Part shown: piece by piece, positions 53,133 through 61,817 of the stretch
Layout of the letters: every line of letters starts with the position of its first letter
Position numbering within the stretch: the first letter of the stretch is position 1
NCBI GenBank assembly: GCA_036271875.1
Contig: DATAZU010000016.1
Coordinates: forward strand, 1-64,000
DNA from: Galbitalea sp036271875
GTDB lineage: Bacteria; Actinomycetota; Actinomycetes; Actinomycetales; Microbacteriaceae
DNA: 64,000 nt
Direction of reading: 5' to 3'
Notes under the pieces: generated by a model
Database searches by the model: none
What the model saw: only the letters and a program-made list of their open reading frames with translations
What the model was told of the DNA's origin: nothing
Translations under genes and position numbers: made by a program

Positions 53133-54448
53133 CGAGGCAGCAGCACTTCGGTTGGTTCCTTGCTCGCGGATTCGGCCCGCACGGCTGGGGGCACCCGTAC
53201 CTGGACTGGAACTACGACTGGACGAGGCCCGATCTCTACCAGCAGTCTGTGCGCGAACTCGAACAGGCTGGCTTCGACCTGGTCATCATCGAAGATGCGC
53301 CGTCGATGGGAAACGCGTCGACCCTAGATATCCGCATCCGCCAGGCTTTCGGCGGTCCGAAGCTCGATCCCCTGCTGCTCGCGCCATACCTGTTCGAGGC
53401 CACCTCGAACCTCGGTATTGCACCGACCGTGAACCCTGCCGCATACCTTCCCTACACGGCGGCCCGGCAGTTTGCGACCCTCCAGCACCTGAGCGGAAAC
53501 CGTCTCGGCCTGAACGTCGTCACCGACACCGGCAGTGCCCGGCACTTCGGGGCAGCCGACCCACTCGACCATGATGCAGCATACGACCGCGCCGAGGAGT
53601 GGATCGGTGGCATCCGCGATCTCTGGCACAGCTGGGACGAGGGCGCCCTCATCGCCGACCCGGCCAAGGGTCGCTATGCGGACGGATCGAAGCTGCGCGC
53701 CATCGCGCACCGCGGGGAGCATTTCTCCTTCGATGGTCCGCTCAACGCGATTCCGTTCACCGATGGCGACCCGACCATCGTGTCGCCGGGCGGCTCGGGG
53801 CGGGGCCTCGGATTCGCGGGTGCGAACTCCGACGTGCAGCTCGCACTCGCACCGCTGGACGCCGAGAGCATCCGGGCCTACCGCGCGAAGATCCACGCGG
53901 CGGCGGTCGCGGCGGGCCGGAAGCCGACCGACATCACAATCCTGTTCGCCGTCCAGCCGGTGCTGGTCGCGAGCGTCGAGGAGGCCGACCGACTGGTCGC
54001 AGCATCCGCAAACCCCGACGACGCTGCCGTGCGTCTCATTGCCGAACGCCAGTCGAGCGACCTCGAGACCGACCTCACTGCGCTCGATTTCGACAAGCCG
54101 CTCGACCTGTCGGTCTTCGGCGGGCACGTGTCCCGTGGCAGCATCAACCGACTACTGGGCAAAGCCGATCCCGAGACGACTCCCTTGCGTGAGCTGCTCG
54201 CCAGGCAGGCGAAGCTCGGACGCATTAGCGATCGCAGCGGTTTCGTCGGGACGGCGGACGAGTTGGCCGACCTGATCGAGGACCTTGGTGAATCCGCTGG
54301 AAATGACGGCGTACTGCTGTGGGGCGACCTTCATCCCGTGACGGTGCATCGGATGCTGGACGAGCTGGTCCCGATCCTCCGTCGCCGCGGCATCCTGCGC
54401 AGCGAATTCGGCGGCGGGGGACTGCGCGCAAACCTTCGCGACTTCTAG
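53129..54448 (+). CDS. LLM-class flavin-dependent monooxygenase (NtaA/SnaA/DszA-like)
   Basis: A 439-aa bacterial-luciferase-like monooxygenase of the NtaA/SnaA/DszA branch: HFGWFLARGFGPHGWGHP, ARQFATLQHLSGNRLGLNVVTD near 111-132, and HFGAADPLDHDAAYDRAEEWI. These use FMNH2 to oxidise C-S or C-N bonds in xenobiotics and sulfur compounds. Its placement between a Cys/Met PLP enzyme and a HIBADH-like dehydrogenase suggests organosulfur use; a reductase partner is not visible. It overlaps the PLP gene as ATGA. Confidence 0.87.
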   Translation: MTRQQHFGWFLARGFGPHGWGHPYLDWNYDWTRPDLYQQSVRELEQAGFDLVIIEDAPSMGNASTLDIRIRQAFGGPKLDPLLLAPYLFEATSNLGIAPTVNPAAYLPYTAARQFATLQHLSGNRLGLNVVTDTGSARHFGAADPLDHDAAYDRAEEWIGGIRDLWHSWDEGALIADPAKGRYADGSKLRAIAHRGEHFSFDGPLNAIPFTDGDPTIVSPGGSGRGLGFAGANSDVQLALAPLDAESIRAYRAKIHAAAVAAGRKPTDITILFAVQPVLVASVEEADRLVAASANPDDAAVRLIAERQSSDLETDLTALDFDKPLDLSVFGGHVSRGSINRLLGKADPETTPLRELLARQAKLGRISDRSGFVGTADELADLIEDLGESAGNDGVLLWGDLHPVTVHRMLDELVPILRRRGILRSEFGGGGLRANLRDF

Positions 54449-54451
54449 GCC

Positions 54452-55375
54452 ATGTCCGCCGAGAGGGTTGGTGTCCTGGGGCTCGGACGGATGGGTCTGC
54501 CGACCGCGATTGCGCTCGCCGCGGCCGGATTCGACGTCGTTGCATTTGATCCGTCGCAGGAGCGCTCGAAACTGGCGACGGATGCGGGGCTCGCGCTTGC
54601 GACGAGTTCGGAGGAACTCGCGGCTGCGGCCGATGTCCTGATTACCGTGCTGCCCGGACCGATCGAACTCGAGGATGCGCTGGTCGCACAGGGAGTGATC
54701 GATCAACTTGGCGCCGGTGCTCTTTGGCTGGACCTGACCAGTGGCGCACCCGATGTCACCGAGCGGCTCGCCGCATACGCATCCGACCGCGGCGTCGCAA
54801 CGGTTGGAGCACCCATGGCCGGTGGCCCTGCCGCGGCGGAGTCCCGTTCGGTCCGATTCTTCGTCGGCGGCACACCGGCGGCGATTGAGCGAGCCCGGCT
54901 CCTGCTGAACGCGCTCGGCGGACCGGGCGCGATTGACGTGATCGGTGCGTCGGCCGGCTCGGGGCACACCGCCAAGCTTTTGGCCAACCTGCTCTGGTTC
55001 GGGCAGGCTGTTGCCGTCACCGAAGCGCTTCTGCTTGGCGTCTCGCTCGGCGTCCGAGTGGATGTGCTGCGGCGCTCGCTTGCGGCGAGTGCCGGCGGGA
55101 GTGTTTTCATCGAGGAATATCTCGATCGGCTGCTTGCCGGCGACTACCTTGAGACGTTTGGCATCGACCGCTGTGTCGAAGAGCTCGAGACGCTGGTTCG
55201 TCTGGCCGAACTGCACGCCGTCCCGTTCGAACTCTCGACGAATGTCGCGAGACTCTATCGCGACGCGCTCAAGCGGTTCGGCGCAATCGACGGCGAGCTG
55301 CTCGCGGCAAAGCTCCTCGAGGAGCGAGCGGGCATCCGGCTCTCGGCCGAGGCCGAGTACAGGGCCATGCCCTAG
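54452..55375 (+). CDS. 3-hydroxyisobutyrate dehydrogenase-family oxidoreductase
   Basis: A 307-aa beta-hydroxyacid dehydrogenase: GLGRMGLPTAIALAAAGFDV (9-28), DLTSGAPDVTERLA near 94-107, and the catalytic region GSGHTAKLLANLLWFGQAVAVTEAL with the active lysine near residue 172. It is 3 nt after the LLM gene, third in the operon. It may reduce or oxidise a hydroxy acid derived from the same substrate; substrate unknown. Confidence 0.86.
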   Translation: MSAERVGVLGLGRMGLPTAIALAAAGFDVVAFDPSQERSKLATDAGLALATSSEELAAAADVLITVLPGPIELEDALVAQGVIDQLGAGALWLDLTSGAPDVTERLAAYASDRGVATVGAPMAGGPAAAESRSVRFFVGGTPAAIERARLLLNALGGPGAIDVIGASAGSGHTAKLLANLLWFGQAVAVTEALLLGVSLGVRVDVLRRSLAASAGGSVFIEEYLDRLLAGDYLETFGIDRCVEELETLVRLAELHAVPFELSTNVARLYRDALKRFGAIDGELLAAKLLEERAGIRLSAEAEYRAMP

Positions 55376-56286
55376 CTGAAGGCTCCGCGCAGCGCGTCAG
55401 CCTGCTGCCGCCAGAAGTCCTGCGTGACTGGCGCATCCGGAAACAGGGCATTGAAGCCGTGGAACGCACCGGGGATCGTCGTGAATTCGCACGCGACGCC
55501 GGCGGCCTTCAGGTGCCGCGAGTACTCGAGATCCTCCTCGTAGAACAGGTCGAGATCCCCGACGCCGATCCAGGTCGGCGGCAATCCGCTCAGGTCTTCG
55601 CGTCTGGCCGGAGCCGCGTACGGCGAGACATCCGGACCGCCTACTCCGTCGCCGAGGTAGGACGTCCAGCCAAATCGGTTCGCCTTGGTTGTCCAGACGA
55701 AACGTTTACTGTCGGGCTCAGCGAGCGTGCGGTCGTCGATCATCGGGTAGACCAGCAGCTGGAACATGGGAGCGACCTCACCCCGGTCGTGCGCGAGAAG
55801 TGCGAGCCCGGCGGCAAGTCCGCCGCCAGCGCTCGCGCCGCCAATGGCGACTCGTTTCGGGTCGATGCCCAGCTCTGCCGCGTGGGCGAAGAGGCCAAGG
55901 AGTCCGGCGTAGACGTCGTCAAGGGGCGCGGGAAACGGATGCCCGGGAGCGAGTCGATAGCGAGCGGCAACCACCGTGATCCCGAGTTCCTTTGCGAAGG
56001 CGACGTTCGTTCGGTCGTCCTGTTCCGCAGCGCCGATGACCATCCCTCCGCCGTGGATCCAGAAAAGCGCGGGCCCGGGAGCCTTCAACCCCCGCGGCTG
56101 GAACACACGTAAGGCGATGTTCGGTGCACCAGCGGGGCCAGACACTGTCAGCGAGCTGATCGACACCTCGTCGTTCGAGGTCATCCCCTTGATCTTCAGC
56201 GCGCTCAGCACCTTCACCGAGACCCGGTTGTACGGGATCGTCGGGATGCGTCGGACGCCGACGAGGTCGGGATGCAGCTCGGTCAT
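55372..56286 (-). CDS. HSL-family alpha/beta hydrolase (esterase)
   Basis: A 304-aa hormone-sensitive-lipase-type esterase: oxyanion HGGG at about 78-81, nucleophile S152 in GASAGGG, and the catalytic D/H in the C terminus (DLDLFYEED ... PGAFHGFNALF). The start at 56286 is chosen because homology begins there. It overlaps the convergent HIBADH gene by 4 nt and is divergent from the long SDR gene across 127 bp. Confidence 0.89.
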   Translation of the reverse strand: MTELHPDLVGVRRIPTIPYNRVSVKVLSALKIKGMTSNDEVSISSLTVSGPAGAPNIALRVFQPRGLKAPGPALFWIHGGGMVIGAAEQDDRTNVAFAKELGITVVAARYRLAPGHPFPAPLDDVYAGLLGLFAHAAELGIDPKRVAIGGASAGGGLAAGLALLAHDRGEVAPMFQLLVYPMIDDRTLAEPDSKRFVWTTKANRFGWTSYLGDGVGGPDVSPYAAPARREDLSGLPPTWIGVGDLDLFYEEDLEYSRHLKAAGVACEFTTIPGAFHGFNALFPDAPVTQDFWRQQADALRGAFS

Positions 56287-56413
56287 GCACAGTATCGTCC
56301 GGCAAGCGAAACAGTTTGTCAACAAAGTTGACAAACTGTGCGGCTCGGACCGAAACTCGTCTCGCACGCGCCGATCGGTGGCGATCAAGGGAAGTCGAGG
56401 GATAAGGGACACC

Positions 56414-57454
56414 ATGGCCAAAAAAGAGAAGCCGCTCACAGCGAAGAGCTCGATCGGCGAATGGCTGAAACATCCCCTCGGCGGGCCGCTGCTTCGCGAG
56501 ATGCTCGCCGAAGGCGGCCAGACCGAGAGCGCGCTGACTCCCGTGAAACTGTTCTCGCTGCAGCGACTCGTGGCCATGAGCCAGGGTCAGCTGAAGCAGG
56601 AGGTCGTGGAGGAACTCGTTGCAAAGGCAAACGGCGGCGTTGTCCCGGTCGACGACGAGGGCGGCGACGACGACGAGCCGGGAGCGAGTGGCGAGTGGGT
56701 CGAGCGAATCGTGCCGGATCGCTTCGCGGGTAAGACGGTCATCGTCACGGGTGCCGGCTCTGGAATCGGTCGCGCGACGGCGTCCCGTGTCGCGCGTGAG
56801 GGAGCCACCGTCATCGCCGTCGACGTGTCGAAGGAGCGGCTGGATGACTTCGTTGCAAGCCTGCCCGGTCAATCGGTGAGGGCGGTCGTTGCCGACATCA
56901 CGAGCGAGGATGGCGTGAAAGCGATCATCGGGGCGGCCGACGGCCGGATCGACGGCCTCGCCAACGTCGCTGGGATCATGGACGACATGACGCCAATGCA
57001 CGAGGTCACCGATGCCGTTTGGGATCGCGTCTTCTCGGTCAACGTTGATGGCATGTTCAAGCTCACCCGCGCCGTGCTGCCGGCAATGCTGGCTGCCCAC
57101 TCTGGCTCGATCGTGAATATCGCGTCGGAGGCCGGACTTCGCGGATCGGCCGCGGGACTCGCGTACACGGCATCCAAGCACGCCGTCGTCGGAATCACCC
57201 GGAGTACCGCCTTCATGTACGCGCGCGAGGGCATTCGAGTGAACGCCGTAGCACCCGGGCCGGTCGCGACCAACATCGGGGGCAACTTCGCTTCCGACTT
57301 CGGTGCGGAGCGGATCAACCTCATGATGACGACGCTGCCGCCGATCGCTGAGCCGGCGCAGCTGGCGGCATCCATCACCTTCCTGCTCAGCGACGACAGT
57401 ACCAACGTCACCGGGGTGATTGTGCCATCGGATGGTGGATGGTCGGTCCAATAG
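56414..57454 (+). CDS. SDR with a 95-residue N-terminal helical extension
   Basis: A 346-aa protein whose SDR part starts near residue 105 (TGAGSGIG, Y251 and K255 in YTASK, VPSDGGWSVQ end). The first 95 residues (SIGEWLKHPLGGPLLREML ... LFSLQRLVAMSQGQLKQEVVEELVAK, then an acidic DDEGGDDDEPG hinge) form a separate helical module that resembles tail segments seen in some actinobacterial glycosidases and oxidoreductases. ATG 56414 is well placed; the module is therefore real. It is divergent from the esterase and followed by TetR. Confidence 0.82.
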   Translation: MAKKEKPLTAKSSIGEWLKHPLGGPLLREMLAEGGQTESALTPVKLFSLQRLVAMSQGQLKQEVVEELVAKANGGVVPVDDEGGDDDEPGASGEWVERIVPDRFAGKTVIVTGAGSGIGRATASRVAREGATVIAVDVSKERLDDFVASLPGQSVRAVVADITSEDGVKAIIGAADGRIDGLANVAGIMDDMTPMHEVTDAVWDRVFSVNVDGMFKLTRAVLPAMLAAHSGSIVNIASEAGLRGSAAGLAYTASKHAVVGITRSTAFMYAREGIRVNAVAPGPVATNIGGNFASDFGAERINLMMTTLPPIAEPAQLAASITFLLSDDSTNVTGVIVPSDGGWSVQ

Positions 57455-57504
57455 CGACGGCGATATCGGATGACGGCGGTTGCGGTCGGGGATAATCGAA
57501 TCCG

Positions 57505-58053
57505 ATGGCAACGGCAAAGGGCGAACGCAGTAAGGAGTCCATTCGGGTTGCCGCCGCCGAGCTGTTCGCGAGCCGGGGCTATTCGAACACGACGATTCGC
57601 GACATCGCCGCGAGTGCAGAGGTCGATCCGGCTCTCGTCATCCGACACTTCGGCTCGAAAGAGAGACTCTTCATCGAGACGATGCAGACCGAGGCTGCAT
57701 CAAGCCTCGATCTGGACGGCCCGCTGGACACGCTCGGCGAGCGACTGGTTCGAAGCATCCTCTCCGCTGAGCCGCAAGTGCGGAGCACATTTCTCGCGCT
57801 CGTCCGAGCAAGTGACACCGGAAGCGTTGGGACCGTCATGCGGGTGTCGCACGAGCAGGGATTCGTCGAGCCGCTTCTCGCGCACCTCAAGGGTCCGGGC
57901 CGCGAGACGCGCGCTCGCCTGGCGGCCGCGATGATCGGCGGCCTCATGTATTCGCTCTGGATCGCGCAAGACGAGAAGCTACAGAACCTCAGCACCGATG
58001 AGTTGGTCGCCGTCTACGCGCCCGCGCTTCAGGTGCTGATCAACGCCGCGTAG
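57505..58053 (+). CDS. TetR-family regulator
   Basis: A 182-aa TetR with HTH at about 8-55 (SKESIRVAAAELFASRGYSNTTIRDIAASAEVDPALVIRHFGSKERLF) and a TetR_C_17-like ligand domain. It lies 50 nt after the long SDR on the same strand and may control the esterase/SDR divergent pair. Ligand unknown. Confidence 0.87.
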   Translation: MATAKGERSKESIRVAAAELFASRGYSNTTIRDIAASAEVDPALVIRHFGSKERLFIETMQTEAASSLDLDGPLDTLGERLVRSILSAEPQVRSTFLALVRASDTGSVGTVMRVSHEQGFVEPLLAHLKGPGRETRARLAAAMIGGLMYSLWIAQDEKLQNLSTDELVAVYAPALQVLINAA

Positions 58054-58092
58054 CAATTCGGAGACATCTCAGCGAGTGCGCCGATGTCCGCC

Positions 58093-59541
58093 TTAGCTTG
58101 CGGCCCGTTCCTGCGCCGCCCAGAGGTCATTGAGATTGCGAGTCTTCAGTGGCATCGCGATCGGAGTTTGCCTCGGGTCAACACTGCCAGGCGGGATCTT
58201 CCAATATCCACCGAACTCGTCTTGGATGACTTCGTATCCCTCGTTGTGATATTTCAGATGATGGTATTTACATAACGGGATCGCGTTGATGAGAGTGGTC
58301 TTGCCCCCATCGCGTTTGACAAACCGGATGTGGTGCGCCTCCGTCCATGACGGTGGCCGATCGCAGTCCGGGTCCATGCATCCGCCGAATTTCGCCGCGA
58401 GGATTTCGCGCTGCTTCCGGTTGTAGAGCCGGTTTTCGGCCAGCGGATCGTCGAAGGTCTCGATGTACGTGCCGTTCCGGTCGAACGCCACTCGAAGCGA
58501 CTTGCCGGTCTCCATGAGGCGCTTGACCGAGTCGATCGAGATCGGGTCGGGCTGGCCGTCGATTCGACCGAAGCCGAGTCCCGTCTTGAGGGCGGTCTCG
58601 GCCACGGTCACGCGAATCACCGCGCCACCCGAACCCAGCATCACGGAGTCATCTGCCTCGGCACCGGTGGCCAGAAGGTGGAAGAAACCGTCGTAGGCGA
58701 GCTGCTGCGGTGTGCGAGCGTCATCCTCGATCGCCTTCGTTTGTGCTGCCTTCGCCTCGTCGACAAACCGCACGCCGCCGCGCTTCGGGCTGGTCATCCG
58801 GTCGAAGTAATCGATGAACTGTGCATACCCTTCGGTGTCCATTGTGATGATCGCGCGACCGCCACCCGTGGGAAGCGGGAAATGGGCGGTACCCCGGGCG
58901 TTCCAACGCTCGACTTCCTGAACTTTGATGCCCTCGAGGTCCATTTCGTTGCGAAGGTCTCGGGCATTGCGCCACAACCTGTCGGCGTCAATGCCGGCGA
59001 CCGCCTGGCCGACGAGCGTCGCTGCCGCCTTTTCGAGCAGCTCGATGGTGATGGCCGAATTGGGCTCACCGAGGCCACGAGCGATGGACTGCGATGCGGA
59101 CGCCGAAATGCTGCCTGCGGCAACCGCGCTTGCGACCGCACGAAGCCAGGGCTTGGTCGGCGCCTGCAGTTCTCCCGTGACGACATCGGGTGTTCCCTCG
59201 TTGGCGATCTCCGTGAGTAGATTTCCCGTCGCGAGCACGGTGATCACCTGCTCCTTGGTTGCCCCGGTTTTCGCCTTGATCAGGTTCGCTGGTGTGCGGT
59301 GCCCGGTCCGTCGTGCGAGACCCTCCGACCCGAGTGCCGGACGGGATCGGAATGCGATCTCACCAGCGAGCGCAGCCCCCGCGGCTTCCAGAGCGCGACT
59401 TGTCGCGGTGTGAAGCTCCATGGCGGCAAGAAGATCTGCGTCGCCCAATTGGCGCAGCGCCCCCACATCCGTAGGAAGTGCGCGCGACGCATCACGAGCA
59501 GTCGTGAACTGCTGCAGCGCTGGTGCGTCGGGAAGGGCCAT
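58093..59541 (-). CDS. DUF222/13E12-family HNH endonuclease
   Basis: A 482-aa protein with an N-terminal DUF222 domain (about 20-330) and a C-terminal HNH motif (about 375-440): NRKQREILAAKFGGCMDPDC, EAHHIRF and NAIPLCKYHHLKYHNEGYEV, with the zinc cysteines and catalytic histidines intact. These proteins are abundant in actinobacteria and several in mycobacteria are SOS-induced. A LexA-like palindrome sits 10 bp upstream of its start (59551). Biological role is not settled. Confidence 0.9.
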   Translation of the reverse strand: MALPDAPALQQFTTARDASRALPTDVGALRQLGDADLLAAMELHTATSRALEAAGAALAGEIAFRSRPALGSEGLARRTGHRTPANLIKAKTGATKEQVITVLATGNLLTEIANEGTPDVVTGELQAPTKPWLRAVASAVAAGSISASASQSIARGLGEPNSAITIELLEKAAATLVGQAVAGIDADRLWRNARDLRNEMDLEGIKVQEVERWNARGTAHFPLPTGGGRAIITMDTEGYAQFIDYFDRMTSPKRGGVRFVDEAKAAQTKAIEDDARTPQQLAYDGFFHLLATGAEADDSVMLGSGGAVIRVTVAETALKTGLGFGRIDGQPDPISIDSVKRLMETGKSLRVAFDRNGTYIETFDDPLAENRLYNRKQREILAAKFGGCMDPDCDRPPSWTEAHHIRFVKRDGGKTTLINAIPLCKYHHLKYHNEGYEVIQDEFGGYWKIPPGSVDPRQTPIAMPLKTRNLNDLWAAQERAAS

Positions 59542-59550
59542 AGAATAAGC

Positions 59551-59568
59551 TTAGAACACCAGTTCTAA
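59551..59568. promoter_or_regulatory. LexA-like SOS box upstream of the HNH gene
   Basis: TTAGAAC-ACCA-GTTCTAA is a perfect 7-bp inverted repeat with a 4-bp spacer; its GAAC-N4-GTTC core is the Gram-positive LexA box core. It ends 27 bp or less from the HNH start codon, as expected for SOS control of 13E12-type genes. Confidence 0.6.
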
Positions 59569-59639
59569 ACTCGGGTCGAAAATCTTCAATTTGTGGAGGG
59601 CTTTCACGCCCCAAACCTGGGGCGCCAGCCGGCCCGCAA

Positions 59640-60548
59640 CTAGCCCCAGTTCAGCAGCTTGTTCGGATTCATCAGCATCCAAATGTCTGAGACGGTCGAC
59701 TCAGCCTCACTGGTCACTCCGAAGTTGACCACTCCGAAGATGCAGCCCTCGTCCCACATGAGGAACCCGAGGCCGTCGTTGGTCTCCTGGGGCACGATCT
59801 CCACGTCTGGCCGCTTCGCGAGGATCCCCAACAGGAATCGGGCGACGTTTTCGGCGCCAACGACGGGCCTTCTCGCTGCGGAGACCACGCCACCACCATC
59901 GGAGCTGAGCACGACGTTCGGATCCAGCACCGCGATCAACGCGGCGATGTCGCCTGTCTGGGATGCTGCTGCGAATGCGCGGACGACCTCGTCGTGGTGC
60001 TCACGCGACACCTCTCGAGTGCCCTCGCTCTGCATCCGGCGCCGCGCGGATGTCGCAAGCTGCCGACAGGCAGCGGCCGAGCGTCCCACGATCTCCGCGA
60101 TGTCGTCGAATGACACCGCGAACACGTCGTGCAAGACGAATGAGACGCGCTCGGCCGGCGTCATGGACTCGAGCACGAGCAGCAGCGCTGTGCTGATCGT
60201 GTCGTCGAGCGTGACGCGATCGAGTGGATCAAGAACGTTTGCCGGTGTCACCTCGTGCAGTGGCACAGACTCGGGCAGCCACGGCCCGACGTAGGCCTCG
60301 CGGCGAACCCGGGCCGAGTCGAGAACGTCCAGGCAGACGCGACCGGCCACCCGAGTGAGCCACCCGCGCGGTGACTCGATGGCATCACGCTCGGGTTGCG
60401 ACATCCGGTACCAGCGTGCGTAGGTCTCCTGCACGGCGTCTTCGGCCTCCGCGACGATCCCGAGCATCCGGAAACTCAGGCTCATGAGGTGTCTGCGCTC
60501 GCCGATTACCTCATCGTCAACGGTCAATTCGTCGTCCTGCTCTGTCAT
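59640..60548 (-). CDS. ECF41-type sigma factor with SnoaL-like C-terminal domain
   Basis: A 302-aa sigma factor. Sigma2 and sigma4 span about residues 15-170; a SnoaL-like (NTF2) domain of about 120 residues follows. All three ECF41 hallmarks are present: WLP at 90-92 in the linker, DGGG at 217-220 and NPNKL at 294-298. In ECF41 the C-terminal domain regulates activity in cis. It is divergent from its probable targets (60643-61817), whose promoter matches the ECF41 consensus (see 60607). Confidence 0.92.
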   Translation of the reverse strand: MTEQDDELTVDDEVIGERRHLMSLSFRMLGIVAEAEDAVQETYARWYRMSQPERDAIESPRGWLTRVAGRVCLDVLDSARVRREAYVGPWLPESVPLHEVTPANVLDPLDRVTLDDTISTALLLVLESMTPAERVSFVLHDVFAVSFDDIAEIVGRSAAACRQLATSARRRMQSEGTREVSREHHDEVVRAFAAASQTGDIAALIAVLDPNVVLSSDGGGVVSAARRPVVGAENVARFLLGILAKRPDVEIVPQETNDGLGFLMWDEGCIFGVVNFGVTSEAESTVSDIWMLMNPNKLLNWG

Positions 60549-60606
60549 GGCGCACTCCTCTTCTTCAACAACAGGACGGGACAGCGCGTGAGATTGTGAT
60601 GCGCGA

Positions 60607-60633
60607 CCTCACAAATTCTCTCGCCGGATCGTC
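60607..60633 (+). promoter_or_regulatory. Candidate ECF41-dependent promoter
   Basis: CCTCACA (60607-60613), exactly 16 bp, then CGTC (60630-60633): the published ECF41 target consensus is TGTCACA-N16-CGTC, so 5 of 7 and 4 of 4 positions agree at the right spacing. Transcription would begin near 60640, giving an almost leaderless mRNA for ATG 60643. Confidence 0.6.
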
Positions 60634-60642
60634 CTTGAGACT

Positions 60643-61080
60643 ATGAACAGTAAATTTCGACGCATACTGCTGGGGCTCAGCGTGGCACTGGCGCTCTATG
60701 TCGGGCTCTGGGCCGCGGCATTTCCAGAGTCCTTCTACTCATCATTCCCCGGCCTCGGCCTGCACTGGGTCGCATCCGATGGCCCATTCGACGAGCACCT
60801 GATTCGCGATGTCGGGGGTCTCTACCTCGGACTCGGCGCAGCAAGCCTCGCTGCCGCGTTCAGTGCATCCGCAACATCCGCCCGGATCGTCGGCCTCGGC
60901 TGGCTGGTGTTCGACGCAATTCATTTGGGTTATCACGTGACGCATCTCGACGGCTCGACTTTCGATCGGATTGGCAACGTCGTGAGTCTCGGGTTCTTCT
61001 TCGTTATCGCGGTACTTCTGGTGCTGCCACCGCGGCGCAGGCTGGCGCCAGCAATAGCGGCAGAGGAGGTGGGCAAGTGA
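60643..61080 (+). CDS. Small four-helix membrane protein
   Basis: A 145-aa integral membrane protein with four hydrophobic segments, starting ILLGLSVALALYVGLWAAAFPESFYSSFPGLG. It may belong to a DoxX/DUF4345-like fold but I cannot fix the family. It is first in the ECF41-associated operon and overlaps the NAD-binding gene by GTGA, so it may be a membrane partner of the COE-type enzyme. Confidence 0.78.
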   Translation: MNSKFRRILLGLSVALALYVGLWAAAFPESFYSSFPGLGLHWVASDGPFDEHLIRDVGGLYLGLGAASLAAAFSASATSARIVGLGWLVFDAIHLGYHVTHLDGSTFDRIGNVVSLGFFFVIAVLLVLPPRRRLAPAIAAEEVGK

Positions 61081-61817
61081 AGATCGCGGTCGCCGGTGGA
61101 ACCGGAACTGTCGGCGCGCACGTTGTCGCATCGCTCGGAGCAGCAGGCCACGAAACGGTGGTGCTCTCGCGCGCGGCGGGTATCGACCTCACAACGGGAT
61201 TCGGTCTCGTCGACGCTCTCCGCGGTGTCGACGCGGTCGTGGATGCGAGCGGGCCGGCTGGCACGAGTGCCGAGAAGAGCAAGCAGTTCTTCCGAACCGT
61301 CACTCGAAACCTACTGGATGCCGAGAACGAGGCGGGCATTCGACACCACGTCGCGCTGTCGATCATCGGTGCCGCGGCGGTCAATGCCGGCTACTACGCG
61401 GGCAAGCGCATCCAGGAGGATCTCGTCACCGCATCCGAAAGCAATTGGACAATCCTGCGTGCGGCGCAGTTCTTCGAATTCGCGCCAATGCTTGTGCGCA
61501 CCGCGAAGGCTGGCCCGTTCGTACTCGTGCCCCGTATGAACTGTCAGCCCATCGCCGCCTCCGAGGTTGGGGCGGTGCTGGCGAAGCTGGCCGAGGGCAA
61601 GCCTCGCGGAATCGTTCCCGATCTCGCCGGCCCGAAGCTCGAGAACATGGCGGATATGGTTCGCCGCTACCTCGCGGAAACCGGTACTGCCGGCCGGGTG
61701 GTCGAAATCGCCCCTCCCGGACGCTGGTGGCACGCGCTCTGGGACGGGTCCATCCTCCCGGCGGCAGATGCGCAGCTCGGGACCCTGACCTACGCGGAGT
61801 GGTTGGCCACACTCTAG
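61077..61817 (+). CDS. NAD(P)-binding NmrA/SDR-like protein (ECF41-associated COE partner)
   Basis: A 246-aa NAD(P)-binding protein: GGTGTVGAHVVASLGAAGH (8-26), VDASGPAGTS, RAAQFFEF near 138-145 and a C-terminal WWHALWDGSILPAADAQLGTLTYAEW. ECF41 sigma genes are typically next to a carboxymuconolactone decarboxylase, oxidoreductase or epimerase (COE); this is the oxidoreductase/epimerase type. It starts at GTG 61077 in a GTGA overlap with the membrane gene. Confidence 0.85.
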   Translation: MKIAVAGGTGTVGAHVVASLGAAGHETVVLSRAAGIDLTTGFGLVDALRGVDAVVDASGPAGTSAEKSKQFFRTVTRNLLDAENEAGIRHHVALSIIGAAAVNAGYYAGKRIQEDLVTASESNWTILRAAQFFEFAPMLVRTAKAGPFVLVPRMNCQPIAASEVGAVLAKLAEGKPRGIVPDLAGPKLENMADMVRRYLAETGTAGRVVEIAPPGRWWHALWDGSILPAADAQLGTLTYAEWLATL

